A stretch of DNA of 64,000 bases from a bacterium (GCA_905221235.1 CAJNCJ010000007.1:37952-101951); one strand, 5' to 3'. Shown: positions 8,145 to 16,720, numbered from the stretch's first letter. The notes: generated from the letters alone by a model not told the origin. Numbers and translations are program-made.

Positions 8145-8714
8145 ATGAAGAAATCTATCTTAACTACACTGCTTTTTTCAGTTCTTTACTTCCTCTCCAT
8201 GGGGATTGGTGTCCTTTTGGGCAATCTCTTTGACCAAACTGGAAACATGTTTTATGCGCCTGCCTTTACTGCCCTTGTCGGCGGTAGCGTCTATATGATT
8301 CTAATCGCAAAAGTTCCGCGTTTTGGAGCCATTACCACTATCGGTCTTGTTATTGCTCTCTTTTTCTTGGGAACTAAACACGGTGCCGGTGCCTTCCTTC
8401 CTGGAATTATCTGTGGTCTCCTAGCAGATACAGTAGCTAACCTAGGAAAATACAAGGACCAAACAAAGAACTTCCTTTCTTTCATTCTCTTTGCCTTTAG
8501 TTCAACGGGTCCAATCTTGCTTATGTGGATTGCTCCCAAAGCCTATATGGCTACCCTCCTAGCAAGAGGAAAATCCCAAGAATATATCGACCGTATCATG
8601 GTTGCGCCAAATCCTGGAACCATCCTTCTATTTGTCGCAAGTGTTGTCATCGGAGCACTAGTGGGTGCCTTGATTGGACAAGCCTTGAGTAAAAAATTTG
8701 CGCAGAAAATCTAG
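8145..8714 (+). CDS. MptD-family (Trep_Strep) ECF-type S component
   Basis: 189-aa membrane protein with six predicted helices. It resembles the MptD/Trep_Strep family of putative substrate-binding (S) components of energy-coupling-factor transporters; features seen are the Gly-rich first helix, the polar loop DTVANLGKYKDQ and a final helix ending in a basic tail. No ECF ATPase or EcfT gene lies nearby, so it would share the housekeeping module. Substrate unknown. The start at 8145 has AGGAG 8 bp upstream and follows the promoter; the longer frame from 8076 starts before the promoter -35 and is rejected. Confidence 0.7.
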   Translation: MKKSILTTLLFSVLYFLSMGIGVLLGNLFDQTGNMFYAPAFTALVGGSVYMILIAKVPRFGAITTIGLVIALFFLGTKHGAGAFLPGIICGLLADTVANLGKYKDQTKNFLSFILFAFSSTGPILLMWIAPKAYMATLLARGKSQEYIDRIMVAPNPGTILLFVASVVIGALVGALIGQALSKKFAQKI

Positions 8715-8720
8715 TCAATA

Positions 8721-8744
8721 AAAAAGAGCCAGGCGGCTCTTTTT
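8721..8744 (+). terminator. intrinsic terminator
   Basis: AAAAAGAGCC (8721-8730), AGGC loop, GGCTCTTTTT (8735-8744). Confidence 0.85.
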
Positions 8745-8976
8745 ATTTATGGCTCAAGACTTAGTCAAGAAGTCTCCCAAGAATTGGATCGCAAAGATAA
8801 TCAAAATGATAATGATGGTTGCCAAGATGGTCACATCGTGATTGTAGCGGTTAAATCCATAAGCGATGGCTACATTACCCATACCACCAGCACCAACCGC
8901 ACCGACCATAGCTGTTTCCCCAACAAGGGAAATCAAGGTCACAGTCGTCACACGAATCAAATCTGGAAGACCTTCT
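8742..8976 (-). pseudogene. metI' : duplicated 3' end of metI
   Basis: About 235 bp nearly identical (roughly 95 percent by eye) to the 3' end of the complete metI at 13513-13748, in the same orientation. It encodes the last helices of MetI from IRVTTVTLISLVGET onward, but has no start codon context, and a 1-bp deletion near the end replaces the normal KKLSHK terminus by a single Ser and a stop. The copies differ by scattered single-base changes, mostly synonymous, so they are diverged alleles and not a very recent tandem copy. Together they bracket the lanthipeptide-like island. Confidence 0.9.
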
Positions 8977-8997
8977 AGTAAGCCTTATCTTCCTAGG

Positions 8998-10242
8998 TTA
9001 AAATTTTTTACCTGAAAAACTTCTTTTTTCTAGGGATAAAATCAACCCTATCATACTCACTAGCAAAAACACCCACCAACAAAGCCTGATATCCTGTAAA
9101 GCTAAGAAGGAAAATACAGACATTCCCAAGGGTAATGTTAGGGAAAAAATCATACTCAAGAGATTATTACTTCTAGCTAATACATCCGCACTCAAATTCG
9201 ACAGTAACAGAGTATCTAATTTAGGCATTGATTTCGACATCAAATACATGACAAAGGCTAAGCAGGCAACACCTACTAGAGGAGAGAACTCTAAAATATT
9301 AGCAGTAGCCAGCAAGACAAACAGAATTGCATTGAGCGATAGCAAACTTGAAAACGACAATTTCCCAAAATAATCATGGGGAGTTAGGCTACCAAGAATA
9401 GCTCCTCCCAAGCTAACACATTCAATTAAAAATAGGGATTGAGCATAGCTGAGATGATAAATAGTATGGTCTAATAAGTAAAAGTGATAAATACCTCCAA
9501 CAGCTCCTCCCAAAGTATTCATTACCAAAATAACAAGAATAATTTTAAACAATGATTTACTTTCTCTCTGTCTAAATATGTCATCCATGTCCGTATAGAT
9601 TGCCTTAACTTGTTGAAGTAAACTAATCGACTTATTCTCTACACTTACAGACAAATGCGTCAATTCTCTTCTATTTTTGAACAAAATGAGAGAAGATAGT
9701 AAAAAGAAACCAGCATTCACAATTGCAACAAAAGAAAAATTTTGGTGGCTTGTTGTGAGTAACCACACTCCTAAGGCTTGACCTCCTAGATTTGATAAAT
9801 AGGAAACAAACTGAGTAAAGGAATAAGCTTCATAGAGCCTATCTTCCGAAATGTTATGCTGGATAATCGGCATACGAAGGCCTGCTGTATAATCTGATAA
9901 AATATCCGAACAGATATTAACCATACAGATAAAAGCAAACGTTACGAAGTTCTGGTCATGAATCACACTAGCAATCAAAAGAAATAGTAGACTTTGCACA
10001 CAACCAACCCAGATAATTGCCCCTGCTTTATTCCGAGTATGATCCGCCTTAATCCCAACATAAAAAGTAAATAGGAAAGGTAAAATCGTAATCATATTCG
10101 CCATAAATACTGCTATATTTTTAAAGGGTAGACTCGCAGCATAAACGATAAATACCAGATTATAAATATAAGCTCCACTTGAGCTCAAAAATCTTGATAA
10201 GGTAAGTATTCTAAATAAATGATGTTTTAAAAATAATTTCAT
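8998..10242 (-). CDS. MFS transporter, probable peptide exporter of the island
   Basis: 414 aa with 12 predicted transmembrane helices in two groups of six, separated by a cytoplasmic loop near residue 200 (LTHLSVSVENKS...DIFRQRESK). Major facilitator superfamily of the drug-efflux/MFS_1 type. The start at 10242 overlaps the synthetase stop by 4 bp (ATGA) and has AAAGGAAG 7 bp upstream, so it is translationally coupled to the synthetase. Position implies export of, or resistance to, the modified peptide; that is inference. Lanthipeptide clusters normally use an ABC exporter, so an MFS protein in this place is unusual. The gene is AT-rich compared with flanking core genes. Confidence 0.8.
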   Translation of the reverse strand: MKLFLKHHLFRILTLSRFLSSSGAYIYNLVFIVYAASLPFKNIAVFMANMITILPFLFTFYVGIKADHTRNKAGAIIWVGCVQSLLFLLIASVIHDQNFVTFAFICMVNICSDILSDYTAGLRMPIIQHNISEDRLYEAYSFTQFVSYLSNLGGQALGVWLLTTSHQNFSFVAIVNAGFFLLSSLILFKNRRELTHLSVSVENKSISLLQQVKAIYTDMDDIFRQRESKSLFKIILVILVMNTLGGAVGGIYHFYLLDHTIYHLSYAQSLFLIECVSLGGAILGSLTPHDYFGKLSFSSLLSLNAILFVLLATANILEFSPLVGVACLAFVMYLMSKSMPKLDTLLLSNLSADVLARSNNLLSMIFSLTLPLGMSVFSFLALQDIRLCWWVFLLVSMIGLILSLEKRSFSGKKF

Positions 10243-12173
10243 AGCAGACTTCCTTTGCAATCCAGTAAACTATCCATCTTCACTCTAGGAATAAGATTTT
10301 CTGTATTTGACTCCACGTCCTTTAGAATAGAACTAGTTATTAATAATTCTTTTGCTGCTACAATAAATTCATTATTAGGAAAATATTTGTTAACTGCTAA
10401 CAGAGTATCTGCTAACCCAACCATTCCCATCCAATATCCAGAAAACTGAGCATACTCAACCAATATACTCGAGCTCAAATCCAAAATAATATCTTTGTAT
10501 TTAAATGGATCAATATATAACAACATTCTTATGACCCCAGATGTTCCATCTAACAAATAAGGAGAAACTGTAGTGGTAGAATTTTTCAAAAACTTTCTAC
10601 CACCTATGTCTAACAGATTAGATAAGACAATCTCAACACCTCTATTTATAGTATATCTACTGAAAGAAATTTTATGTAAAAAAATTAAAAATCCCGATAA
10701 ACCATTTAAACCATAAGTATTAAAACTATCAAATATATCCAACGATTCATCAGAGATTATATCTATACTTTCTGTAAAATCAAATCTTGACTCTAATAAA
10801 TTCAAAAATTCTTCATCGCTTAGTGGTATAAATTCTGTACTTGAGGGTGTAATGTTTGTTTCTTTCTGTCTCTCTGCATATATATTTGAAAATATTTTTT
10901 TAGCAATAAGTATATCTGGATTATCACTGAATAGATAATTTATTAGAACATCTATATTCGTTACTATTCCTTTTTGAAGAAGTAATTCTTTTACTTTATT
11001 AGTTTTTAAATCCTCTTCTTCTCTCAAGTGTAATCTCCCCAGTAAAAATAACATCAAGTTTGCAACTTTATAACAATCTGCTTTTTTACCTTCTATACAA
11101 TTCCATTTTTTTAAACAAATGTCATTATAAATACCTACTATAGGAGATTCAGATGATTGATAAGAATTTTCTAAGTCAATAAAATACAAATCTAACATTT
11201 TTGTAATCATCATATTATCCGGATGAATATCATTCAACACAATATTCTCTTTATGAAAGTATTCAACCACTTCAATTATTTTTTCAAAAATTCTTAATAA
11301 AGTAAGAAAATTGGAGTAATTTTTAATAATGTCACTACTAGAATAAGAATATAAGTTATAATCATCTACAAAATCTTTTAATGTGTAGCCGTCTATAAAT
11401 TCATAAATAAAATATCCATTTGTCCATTCATTAATATTTTCAAGCGATTTGGGAATATATTGGGTTAGCTTCTTAGATAACTCCCACTCCCTTTCTCTAA
11501 ATTCCCTCTTTTCTACATTTATATATGATAAAACGAAATTACGACATTCCTTTATCACAACTTTCCTATTGTATTTTTTTGAATTAGCTAAATAAATATT
11601 GCCACCATTACTAGACTTTATTATTGAATTTATTTCGTAATTATTAGACATATATGTATCTTCAAATATTTGAGGTTCTTGAATATCTTCAATCCATTTA
11701 GGTAAGTCAAAATAAGATTTTTGATAATCTTGCCAAACTTCCCCATTTGGTCCATACATACTAGGTAAGCCGTCAATTAAATTCGCTTCATTAACAATAT
11801 TACATCCAAATCTGTAGAAAATATTATTTGAATTTTTATATTTTCTATCACTTAGTATATAAATACCTTGGAAATCACAAGGTATTTTTTGATAAAGCTT
11901 TTCAAGTAAATCTATACAGTGCTCTCTATTCTTTGGATAAATAGTTATAAACTTCCCTGATTCTGCAGATGATTCATTTTCTGAAAAATTTTTATAAATT
12001 TTATCAAAGTCAGACAAACATTTATACATAGTTCTTTCTCGTTCTAGCAACTTACTAACTATATCAAATACTTGTGTATAATTCTTTATAGTAGCAGAAA
12101 TATGAATTTTAAAACCAAATTCTTCCAATTTATATAAATTATCATTATAGTATGTGAAGTCCATTCTATCCAT
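10239..12173 (-). CDS. LanKC-like (class III/IV) lanthionine synthetase, short form
   Basis: 644 aa, strikingly AT-rich. Residues ~1-180 resemble the N-terminal lyase part of LanKC proteins. Residues ~185-435 form a Ser/Thr-kinase-like domain: glycine-rich loop SSNGGNIYLA (187-196), Lys208 in VVIKE, catalytic loop LNDIHPDNMM with Asp315 and Asn320, and metal-binding Asp333 in FIDLE. Residues ~485-644 are LanC-like, with repeats GLNGLSGFLIFLHKI, LLDGTSGVIRMLL and GYWMGMVGLADTLL. Full-length LanKC/LanL enzymes are usually about 850-900 aa; here the cyclase is about half length and the zinc-ligand Cys-Cys-His motifs are absent. Expected chemistry: phosphorylation and elimination of Ser/Thr, then thioether formation with Cys. 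It starts 80 bp after the peptide gene, with AAAGGTGA upstream. Confidence 0.75.
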   Translation of the reverse strand: MDRMDFTYYNDNLYKLEEFGFKIHISATIKNYTQVFDIVSKLLERERTMYKCLSDFDKIYKNFSENESSAESGKFITIYPKNREHCIDLLEKLYQKIPCDFQGIYILSDRKYKNSNNIFYRFGCNIVNEANLIDGLPSMYGPNGEVWQDYQKSYFDLPKWIEDIQEPQIFEDTYMSNNYEINSIIKSSNGGNIYLANSKKYNRKVVIKECRNFVLSYINVEKREFREREWELSKKLTQYIPKSLENINEWTNGYFIYEFIDGYTLKDFVDDYNLYSYSSSDIIKNYSNFLTLLRIFEKIIEVVEYFHKENIVLNDIHPDNMMITKMLDLYFIDLENSYQSSESPIVGIYNDICLKKWNCIEGKKADCYKVANLMLFLLGRLHLREEEDLKTNKVKELLLQKGIVTNIDVLINYLFSDNPDILIAKKIFSNIYAERQKETNITPSSTEFIPLSDEEFLNLLESRFDFTESIDIISDESLDIFDSFNTYGLNGLSGFLIFLHKISFSRYTINRGVEIVLSNLLDIGGRKFLKNSTTTVSPYLLDGTSGVIRMLLYIDPFKYKDIILDLSSSILVEYAQFSGYWMGMVGLADTLLAVNKYFPNNEFIVAAKELLITSSILKDVESNTENLIPRVKMDSLLDCKGSLL

Positions 12174-12195
12174 AGTTCACCTTTTTATAAATAGA

Positions 12196-12229
12196 TAAAG
12201 GAGTATGATATACAAATCTATACTCCTTA
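12196..12229 (-). terminator. stem-loop between peptide gene and synthetase (attenuator?)
   Basis: Inverted repeat TAAGGAGTAT / ATACTCCTTTA around 12200-12206 and 12220-12226. In the minus-strand transcript the hairpin is followed by a T-rich stretch lacking a clean U tract, so it could act as partial terminator or 3' stabiliser giving more peptide mRNA than enzyme mRNA. Confidence 0.4.
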
Positions 12230-12253
12230 TAAAATATTGCCAATCTGAGTTCA

Positions 12254-12343
12254 TTATCCTTTATGAACTGAACATTTGTAAGTAGCTACAAATTCTTTGA
12301 CTGGTTCTGCATGTTTTGATGCAGTCATTGCAAATTTTGTCAT
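12254..12343 (-). CDS. 29-aa precursor peptide of the lanthipeptide-like cassette
   Basis: A 29-residue open frame starting MTKFAMTASKHAEP and ending VATYKCSVHKG, with an excellent ribosome binding site (AAAGGAGG, 8 bp before ATG) and its own promoter. It has one Cys (24); Thr21 three residues before gives a TxxC spacing suited to a single methyllanthionine ring; Ser25 follows. The N-terminal part would be the leader; it has no double-glycine site, no Sec signal and no LLDLQ motif of classic class III leaders. It lies directly upstream of the LanKC-like gene and downstream of the Rgg regulator, on the same strand. Precursor identity is inferred from position, length and the Thr/Ser/Cys pattern. 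Confidence 0.7.
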   Translation of the reverse strand: MTKFAMTASKHAEPVKEFVATYKCSVHKG

Positions 12344-12373
12344 TTCTGTTACCTCCTTTGTTTTATGGAACCA

Positions 12374-12408
12374 GTATAACAAAAAAAGCGGGACTCCCCA
12401 CTTTTTTG
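12374..12408 (-). promoter_or_regulatory. peptide-gene promoter with palindromic Rgg/MutR-type operator
   Basis: Minus-strand -10 TATACT (12379-12374) but no consensus -35. In the -35 zone lies an inverted repeat, plus strand AAAAAAGCGGG (12382-12392) facing CCCCACTTTTTT (12396-12407). A poor -35 replaced by a palindrome is typical for Rgg/MutR-activated promoters. The decamer GTGGGGAGTC of this operator recurs just before the regulator's own start codon (13397-13388). Confidence 0.6.
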
Positions 12409-12514
12409 TAATATATTTTTTCTGAAAATGGAAACTCTAGCTCCTGGAAACTACTAATTATCAATCCACCTACAAGCCCATTTATTTTTCGTCAATCGAT
12501 GTAATGAGAATATA

Positions 12515-13384
12515 TTACAAATCTTCATTTGAAAGCTGATTTGCAAAATAGTTTTCATAGTATCTTGCACCATCTACATACTCTAAATCTTGTAAGATTG
12601 TAATGCCTCTCTGGATTTTTTCAAGACCCTTATTTTTTACATTAAAAATAGTATCATAATACCCTTTCGCAATCATATAAATGATTTTAAGATAGGCTTC
12701 AGATTCTGGCAATTCTCGTTTTTCAATCTGAAAAACAAAATAGTCTGCTTTTAATTTATCCTTTTCCTCTATCGCTTTAAAGAGTCCATTAATCAAAATG
12801 GTATCAATGCCGACTTTGTTACTAGGTAAAGAGCCTAATAAATCCGTCTTTTGTAACATCTCCCTAGAATATTTAAAATAGAGGGGCAGAGGGAACAAAG
12901 TAGAAATCGTTGAAAATAATTCCAATTCATAATTTCCCCAGATATCAATAGTAAAAAAATAGTCATAGAGAAAAGTCAGTTCTTCATCCGTTGCCCTTAT
13001 TTCTGAATCAAAAAACACGAGAAGGCTTTTGATACGAATCATTTGTAAGAGATATCCTTTTTTAGCACTTGATCTATACTTTTGAGTCGTCTCTTCATAC
13101 AAGGATTGGAGAGAATCGATCCCTTCTCGGTCATATAGATCCCAGAGATTTTCTTGAAAAGCCAAAACCTGTTTCTGAGAAAAACCACGTACCAAGTACA
13201 TAAATTCATTCAAATCAGAGTGGATGTTATCTAAGGCAGTAATCAATTTCATAGAGGACAAGTCTGCTTCTCCGCGCTCAAATTTGCTCAGCATGGAATA
13301 AGTAAACTCTCCTCCTGTCGCCTCTTGTAGGGATACATTCCGACTCTTTCTCAATTCTTTAAAAACTTCTCCTAGATTTTGCAT
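12515..13384 (-). CDS. Rgg/GadR/MutR-family transcriptional regulator of the island
   Basis: 289 aa: N-terminal XRE helix-turn-helix (about 1-60; LGEVFKELRKSRNVSLQEAT, SMLSKFERGE) followed by a long all-helical repeat domain that in this family binds a peptide pheromone or processed bacteriocin. Start at 13384 has GGGGAG upstream; a TTG codon five residues earlier is less likely. It is the first gene of the island and points toward the peptide gene 171 bp downstream, so it is the probable activator of that promoter. No SHP-like hydrophobic peptide gene is evident next to it, so the inducer may be the modified peptide itself (as for MutR-type regulators) or come from elsewhere. Confidence 0.85.
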   Translation of the reverse strand: MQNLGEVFKELRKSRNVSLQEATGGEFTYSMLSKFERGEADLSSMKLITALDNIHSDLNEFMYLVRGFSQKQVLAFQENLWDLYDREGIDSLQSLYEETTQKYRSSAKKGYLLQMIRIKSLLVFFDSEIRATDEELTFLYDYFFTIDIWGNYELELFSTISTLFPLPLYFKYSREMLQKTDLLGSLPSNKVGIDTILINGLFKAIEEKDKLKADYFVFQIEKRELPESEAYLKIIYMIAKGYYDTIFNVKNKGLEKIQRGITILQDLEYVDGARYYENYFANQLSNEDL

Positions 13385-13512
13385 ATTGACTCCCCACAAT
13401 TCTTAACTCTCTAACTCATAAAAGTAACGGTTGATAGCAACCAGTACAGAGAATTTTAAGTATGGACTATACCTTAAACTCCTATGAATGATGTACAGAT
13501 TGCCTAATTCTC

Positions 13513-13748
13513 TTTATTTATGGCTCAATTTCTTAGTCAAGAAATCTCCCAAGAATTGGATCGCAAAGATAATCAAAATGATAATGATGGTTGCCAAGAT
13601 AGTCACATCGTGATTATAGCGGTTAAATCCATAAGCGATGGCTACGTTACCGATACCACCAGCTCCAACTGCACCGGCCATAGCTGTTTCCCCAACAAGG
13701 GAAATCAAGGTCACAGTCGTCACACGAATCAAATCTGGAAGACCTTCT
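13513..13748 (-). repeat. right-hand copy of the island-flanking direct repeat (within metI)
   Basis: This 236-bp part of the intact metI is matched by 8742-8976. The two copies bracket 4536 bp that contain the island. Confidence 0.9.
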
Positions 13749-14206
13749 GATAGGTAAACACCTACGATATCCCAGAAGGTCGCTCCGCTCGCTTGAGCCG
13801 CCTCAATGACACCGCCATCCAGTTCAGCCAAGACAACCTGCACCTGACGGGCAAAGAAGGCAAAGACTGCAAATGAAAGTGGCACAAGAGCTGCATTTGG
13901 CCCGATGCTCGTCTTCACAATCAAGTGAGAGAGTGGCGACATGATTGCCAAGAGGATGATGAAAGGAACCGCACGGAAAATAGAGGTAATCTTATCTAAA
14001 ATCCAGAAGACGACCTTATTTTCCAAGACACCACCTGGCGCTGTCAAGACAAGGAAGAGACCTGCTACCAACCCCAAGAAACCTCCGATGATAAAGGAAA
14101 GAACTGTCATATAAAGAGTTAGATAGATGGCTGTTCCCCAGCCTGCTTGACCAGCCCAGCCCATTTTATAAACATTTGGTAAATAGGTTTGAATCAATGA
14201 TTCCAT
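13514..14206 (-). CDS. metI: methionine ABC transporter permease
   Basis: 230 aa with five transmembrane helices and the ABC permease EAA loop EAAQASGATFWDIVGVYLSE (near 136-155). Imports methionine with MetN and MetQ. It starts 1 bp after metN (ATG at 14206) and ends the operon metQ - peptidase - metN - metI. The last ~78 codons are present a second time at 8742-8976. Confidence 0.93.
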   Translation of the reverse strand: MESLIQTYLPNVYKMGWAGQAGWGTAIYLTLYMTVLSFIIGGFLGLVAGLFLVLTAPGGVLENKVVFWILDKITSIFRAVPFIILLAIMSPLSHLIVKTSIGPNAALVPLSFAVFAFFARQVQVVLAELDGGVIEAAQASGATFWDIVGVYLSEGLPDLIRVTTVTLISLVGETAMAGAVGAGGIGNVAIAYGFNRYNHDVTILATIIIILIIFAIQFLGDFLTKKLSHK

Positions 14207-14207
14207 C

Positions 14208-15269
14208 TTACTGTCCTCCCTTCAATACTTTTAGCTGTACTCCTGCTTGACGAATGGCTTCTTGAGCACCTGCTAGCGCTGCTTTTTCACCTGACAAGAC
14301 CACAACCAATTCTCCAACAGGAGTGCCATCGAGAATTTCGATATTTCCATAGAGAATATTAGCTGTTACTTGGTAATGCTTGTACAATTCATTCAAAAGT
14401 GGCTCGTCTGTTGAAGCACCTGCATACTTGAGTTGTACCAAGAGACTGTTTTCAGACAAGTGTTCCACGATTTCTTGCTTCTCAATCTTAACCATGGCTT
14501 CATCAATACCTGTGGCTGTTGAGATAAAGTCTTGGGTCAAAGGTTGTTTAGGATCTGAGAAGATTTCAAGGACACTGCCCTCTTCAATCAAATGCCCATC
14601 CTGCATAACTGCCACACGGTTGGCAATGTCTTTGACAATCTGCATTTCATGCGTAATCAAGACAACCGTCAAGCCTAATTTTTGGTTCAAATCTTGCAAT
14701 AAGGCCAAAATCTGCTTGGTTGTCTTAGGGTCAAGGGCAGACGTTGACTCATCTGAAATCAAGATTTTTGGATCATTGGCCAAGGCACGCGCAATGGCCA
14801 CACGCTGTTTTTGCCCTCCAGATAGTTGTGAAGGGTAGTTTTCAGCACGGTCTGCCAAGCCAACCAAGTCCAACAACTTGGCTACTTTAGCCTTCTTTTC
14901 TTCCTTGCTGAGTCCAGAGTGTTTAAGGGCAAAGGCTACATTCTCCTCTGCCGTCTTTTGACTCATCAGGTTAAAGTGCTGGAAAATCATTCCGATATCT
15001 TGACGTTTACGACGCAGCTGCTCTGCCGTTAAGGTCACCTTGCCATCAAAAATCACATCGTCGTCAATGGTAATTTTCCCTGCAGATGGTTTTTGCAAGA
15101 GGTTAATTACCCGTACAAGGGTTGATTTCCCTGCTCCAGAATATCCAACGATTCCGTAGATATCCCCTTCTTGGATGTGAATGGTCACATCCTTGACCGC
15201 TGTGATAGTTCTCTTCTTTTGGTGAAAAGTCACATCGATCTGATCTAACTTGATAATATCTCTACTCAT
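14208..15269 (-). CDS. metN: methionine ABC transporter ATP-binding protein
   Basis: 353 aa. Walker [10 protein letters not shown] (near 38-46), signature LSGGQKQRV (near 150), Walker B ILISDEST and a C-terminal NIL domain (about 270-345), the regulatory domain typical of MetN that senses intracellular methionine. It overlaps the preceding peptidase gene by 8 bp and is followed 1 bp later by metI. Confidence 0.95.
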   Translation of the reverse strand: MSRDIIKLDQIDVTFHQKKRTITAVKDVTIHIQEGDIYGIVGYSGAGKSTLVRVINLLQKPSAGKITIDDDVIFDGKVTLTAEQLRRKRQDIGMIFQHFNLMSQKTAEENVAFALKHSGLSKEEKKAKVAKLLDLVGLADRAENYPSQLSGGQKQRVAIARALANDPKILISDESTSALDPKTTKQILALLQDLNQKLGLTVVLITHEMQIVKDIANRVAVMQDGHLIEEGSVLEIFSDPKQPLTQDFISTATGIDEAMVKIEKQEIVEHLSENSLLVQLKYAGASTDEPLLNELYKHYQVTANILYGNIEILDGTPVGELVVVLSGEKAALAGAQEAIRQAGVQLKVLKGGQ

Positions 15270-16635
15270 AGCTTCTAATCAGCTCCTCTACTAATTCAAT
15301 ATGGGTGTAGTAATCGGCGATTCGCACGTTTTCATCTCCACCGTGGTCTCGACTATTGGCATTTCCTAGACCGAAGGCCACCATTGGCACCTCTAGGGCA
15401 TCAAAGACCGTATGCATAGGCCCTGTCCCCGCTGTCGTCGGCAAGACTGAAACGCCCTGTGGATAGAATTTCTTGGCCAACTCGATCACATTGAGAATGG
15501 CTGGCGCGCTCATATCGCTTCGATAGCTCATCTCTCCCAAGGTATAGTATAATTCTACCTTATCAAAGCCATTTTTGTCTAGCTGTTTCCGAATTTTTTC
15601 CAGAACATCATGAGGTTCTAGACCAGGAACCAAACGAACCTCTAGCTTGGCACTAGCTTCTGCAGGCAAAATCGTTTTAACCCCTTGCCCTTGATAACCT
15701 GACTGAATCCCTTCGATATTAAGGGCTGGCTCGAAAAAGAAACGTTTTAGAAAGGCTGCACGGTCCTCTTGTAAAAGAGGCAATTCCAAACCATAAATCT
15801 GGCTGATTTCCCCTGGATTTCGTTGAGCGTAGGTGTCCACCAAGGCTAATTCTCGTTCATTCGGCTCTTGTACTTCTTCGTACAAACCTTCAACCAAGAT
15901 ACGGCCATCTGCGGCACGAAGAGACTGTAGGGCTTGAAGGAGATACCAGGGAGCTGATTCCACAACCCCACCATAACTAGAATGGATATCCACATCAGCA
16001 CTTTTTACCTTGGCATCAAAAGTCACAATCCCCTTATTCCCACCAGAAATTTCTAGCTGTTCCAAGGCATTTTTGGTCCCTTGTTCCCAGACCAACAAAT
16101 CTGCCCCACGGAGTTTATCCGCATGTTTTTCTAGATACTTATCTAGGTCTGTCGAAGCCGATTCCTCCGCTCCCTCCATGATAAAGCTGATATTGACAGG
16201 CAGGTCATCATGATGCTTCATGTATTTTCTCAAAGCACTCAAACGAGCCGTGATATGACCCTTGTCGTCATCAACCCCACGCCCATATATGAAGCCATTG
16301 CGCACCGAAAGCGTAAAGGGATCCTCTGTCCAGACCTGATCCCCGTCCGCTGGCACAGTGTCATAGTGGTTATAGAAAATCAGGGTCTTAGCATCTGGGC
16401 GCGAACTCTTGAAATGCGCCATGACAAAGGGAGCCGTATAAGTCTCATCAATCTCCACTTCAGCCCCAACATGCTTGAAAATCTCACCCAGATAATTGGC
16501 GACTTCCTTAAGTCCAACCTGCTGGGCAAAGACCGACTTCTTAGAAATCAAGGTACGCAAAACCTCAAAATAATGCTGGGCTACATGATCTTTTTCAAAT
16601 TTTTCAATCTGTTCTTGTTCGCTAGGAAAAACCAT
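15262..16635 (-). CDS. M20 family metallopeptidase in the met operon
   Basis: 457-aa cytoplasmic peptidase. Zinc site residues visible: NHYDTVP (His ~90), GRGVDDDKG (bridging Asp ~123), general base and ligand Glu pair in EGAEES (~158), and a C-terminal DHGGDE ligand His. CNDP dipeptidase/acylase type. Its place between metQ and metN, with 8 bp overlap to metN, suggests it releases amino acids (methionine?) from imported dipeptides or N-acyl compounds; the exact substrate is not shown. Start ATG has AAAGG upstream. Confidence 0.88.
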   Translation of the reverse strand: MVFPSEQEQIEKFEKDHVAQHYFEVLRTLISKKSVFAQQVGLKEVANYLGEIFKHVGAEVEIDETYTAPFVMAHFKSSRPDAKTLIFYNHYDTVPADGDQVWTEDPFTLSVRNGFIYGRGVDDDKGHITARLSALRKYMKHHDDLPVNISFIMEGAEESASTDLDKYLEKHADKLRGADLLVWEQGTKNALEQLEISGGNKGIVTFDAKVKSADVDIHSSYGGVVESAPWYLLQALQSLRAADGRILVEGLYEEVQEPNERELALVDTYAQRNPGEISQIYGLELPLLQEDRAAFLKRFFFEPALNIEGIQSGYQGQGVKTILPAEASAKLEVRLVPGLEPHDVLEKIRKQLDKNGFDKVELYYTLGEMSYRSDMSAPAILNVIELAKKFYPQGVSVLPTTAGTGPMHTVFDALEVPMVAFGLGNANSRDHGGDENVRIADYYTHIELVEELIRSYE

Positions 16636-16693
16636 ATTCTCTCTACCTTTCTATGAACTACTCTTCCTGACAATCCATGCTCTATACAAAAGC

Positions 16694-16720
16694 AAGAGGT
16701 GGAATTTTCTCTCCCACCTC
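16694..16720 (-). terminator. hairpin after metQ
   Basis: In the minus transcript GAGGTGG (16720-16714) pairs with CCACCTC (16702-16696) and is followed by TTGCTTTT. Likely partial terminator between metQ and the downstream met genes, giving excess binding protein. Confidence 0.55.

Noticed and set aside
8784..8978. Plus-strand frame opposite the metI' fragment
   Set aside because: Shadow of the duplicated metI; the same shadow occurs opposite the intact metI at 13520-13750.
12443..12528. 24-codon minus-strand frame (MKICNIF... WIDN) after the island rgg, which might be a pheromone
   Set aside because: Its ATG lies inside the rgg 3' end without a ribosome binding site, and the peptide lacks a signal-like hydrophobic core; weaker than the 29-aa frame in every respect.
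9000..13400. Island carried by an insertion sequence or phage
   Set aside because: No transposase, integrase or terminal inverted repeats were found; the metI duplication points to homologous recombination.
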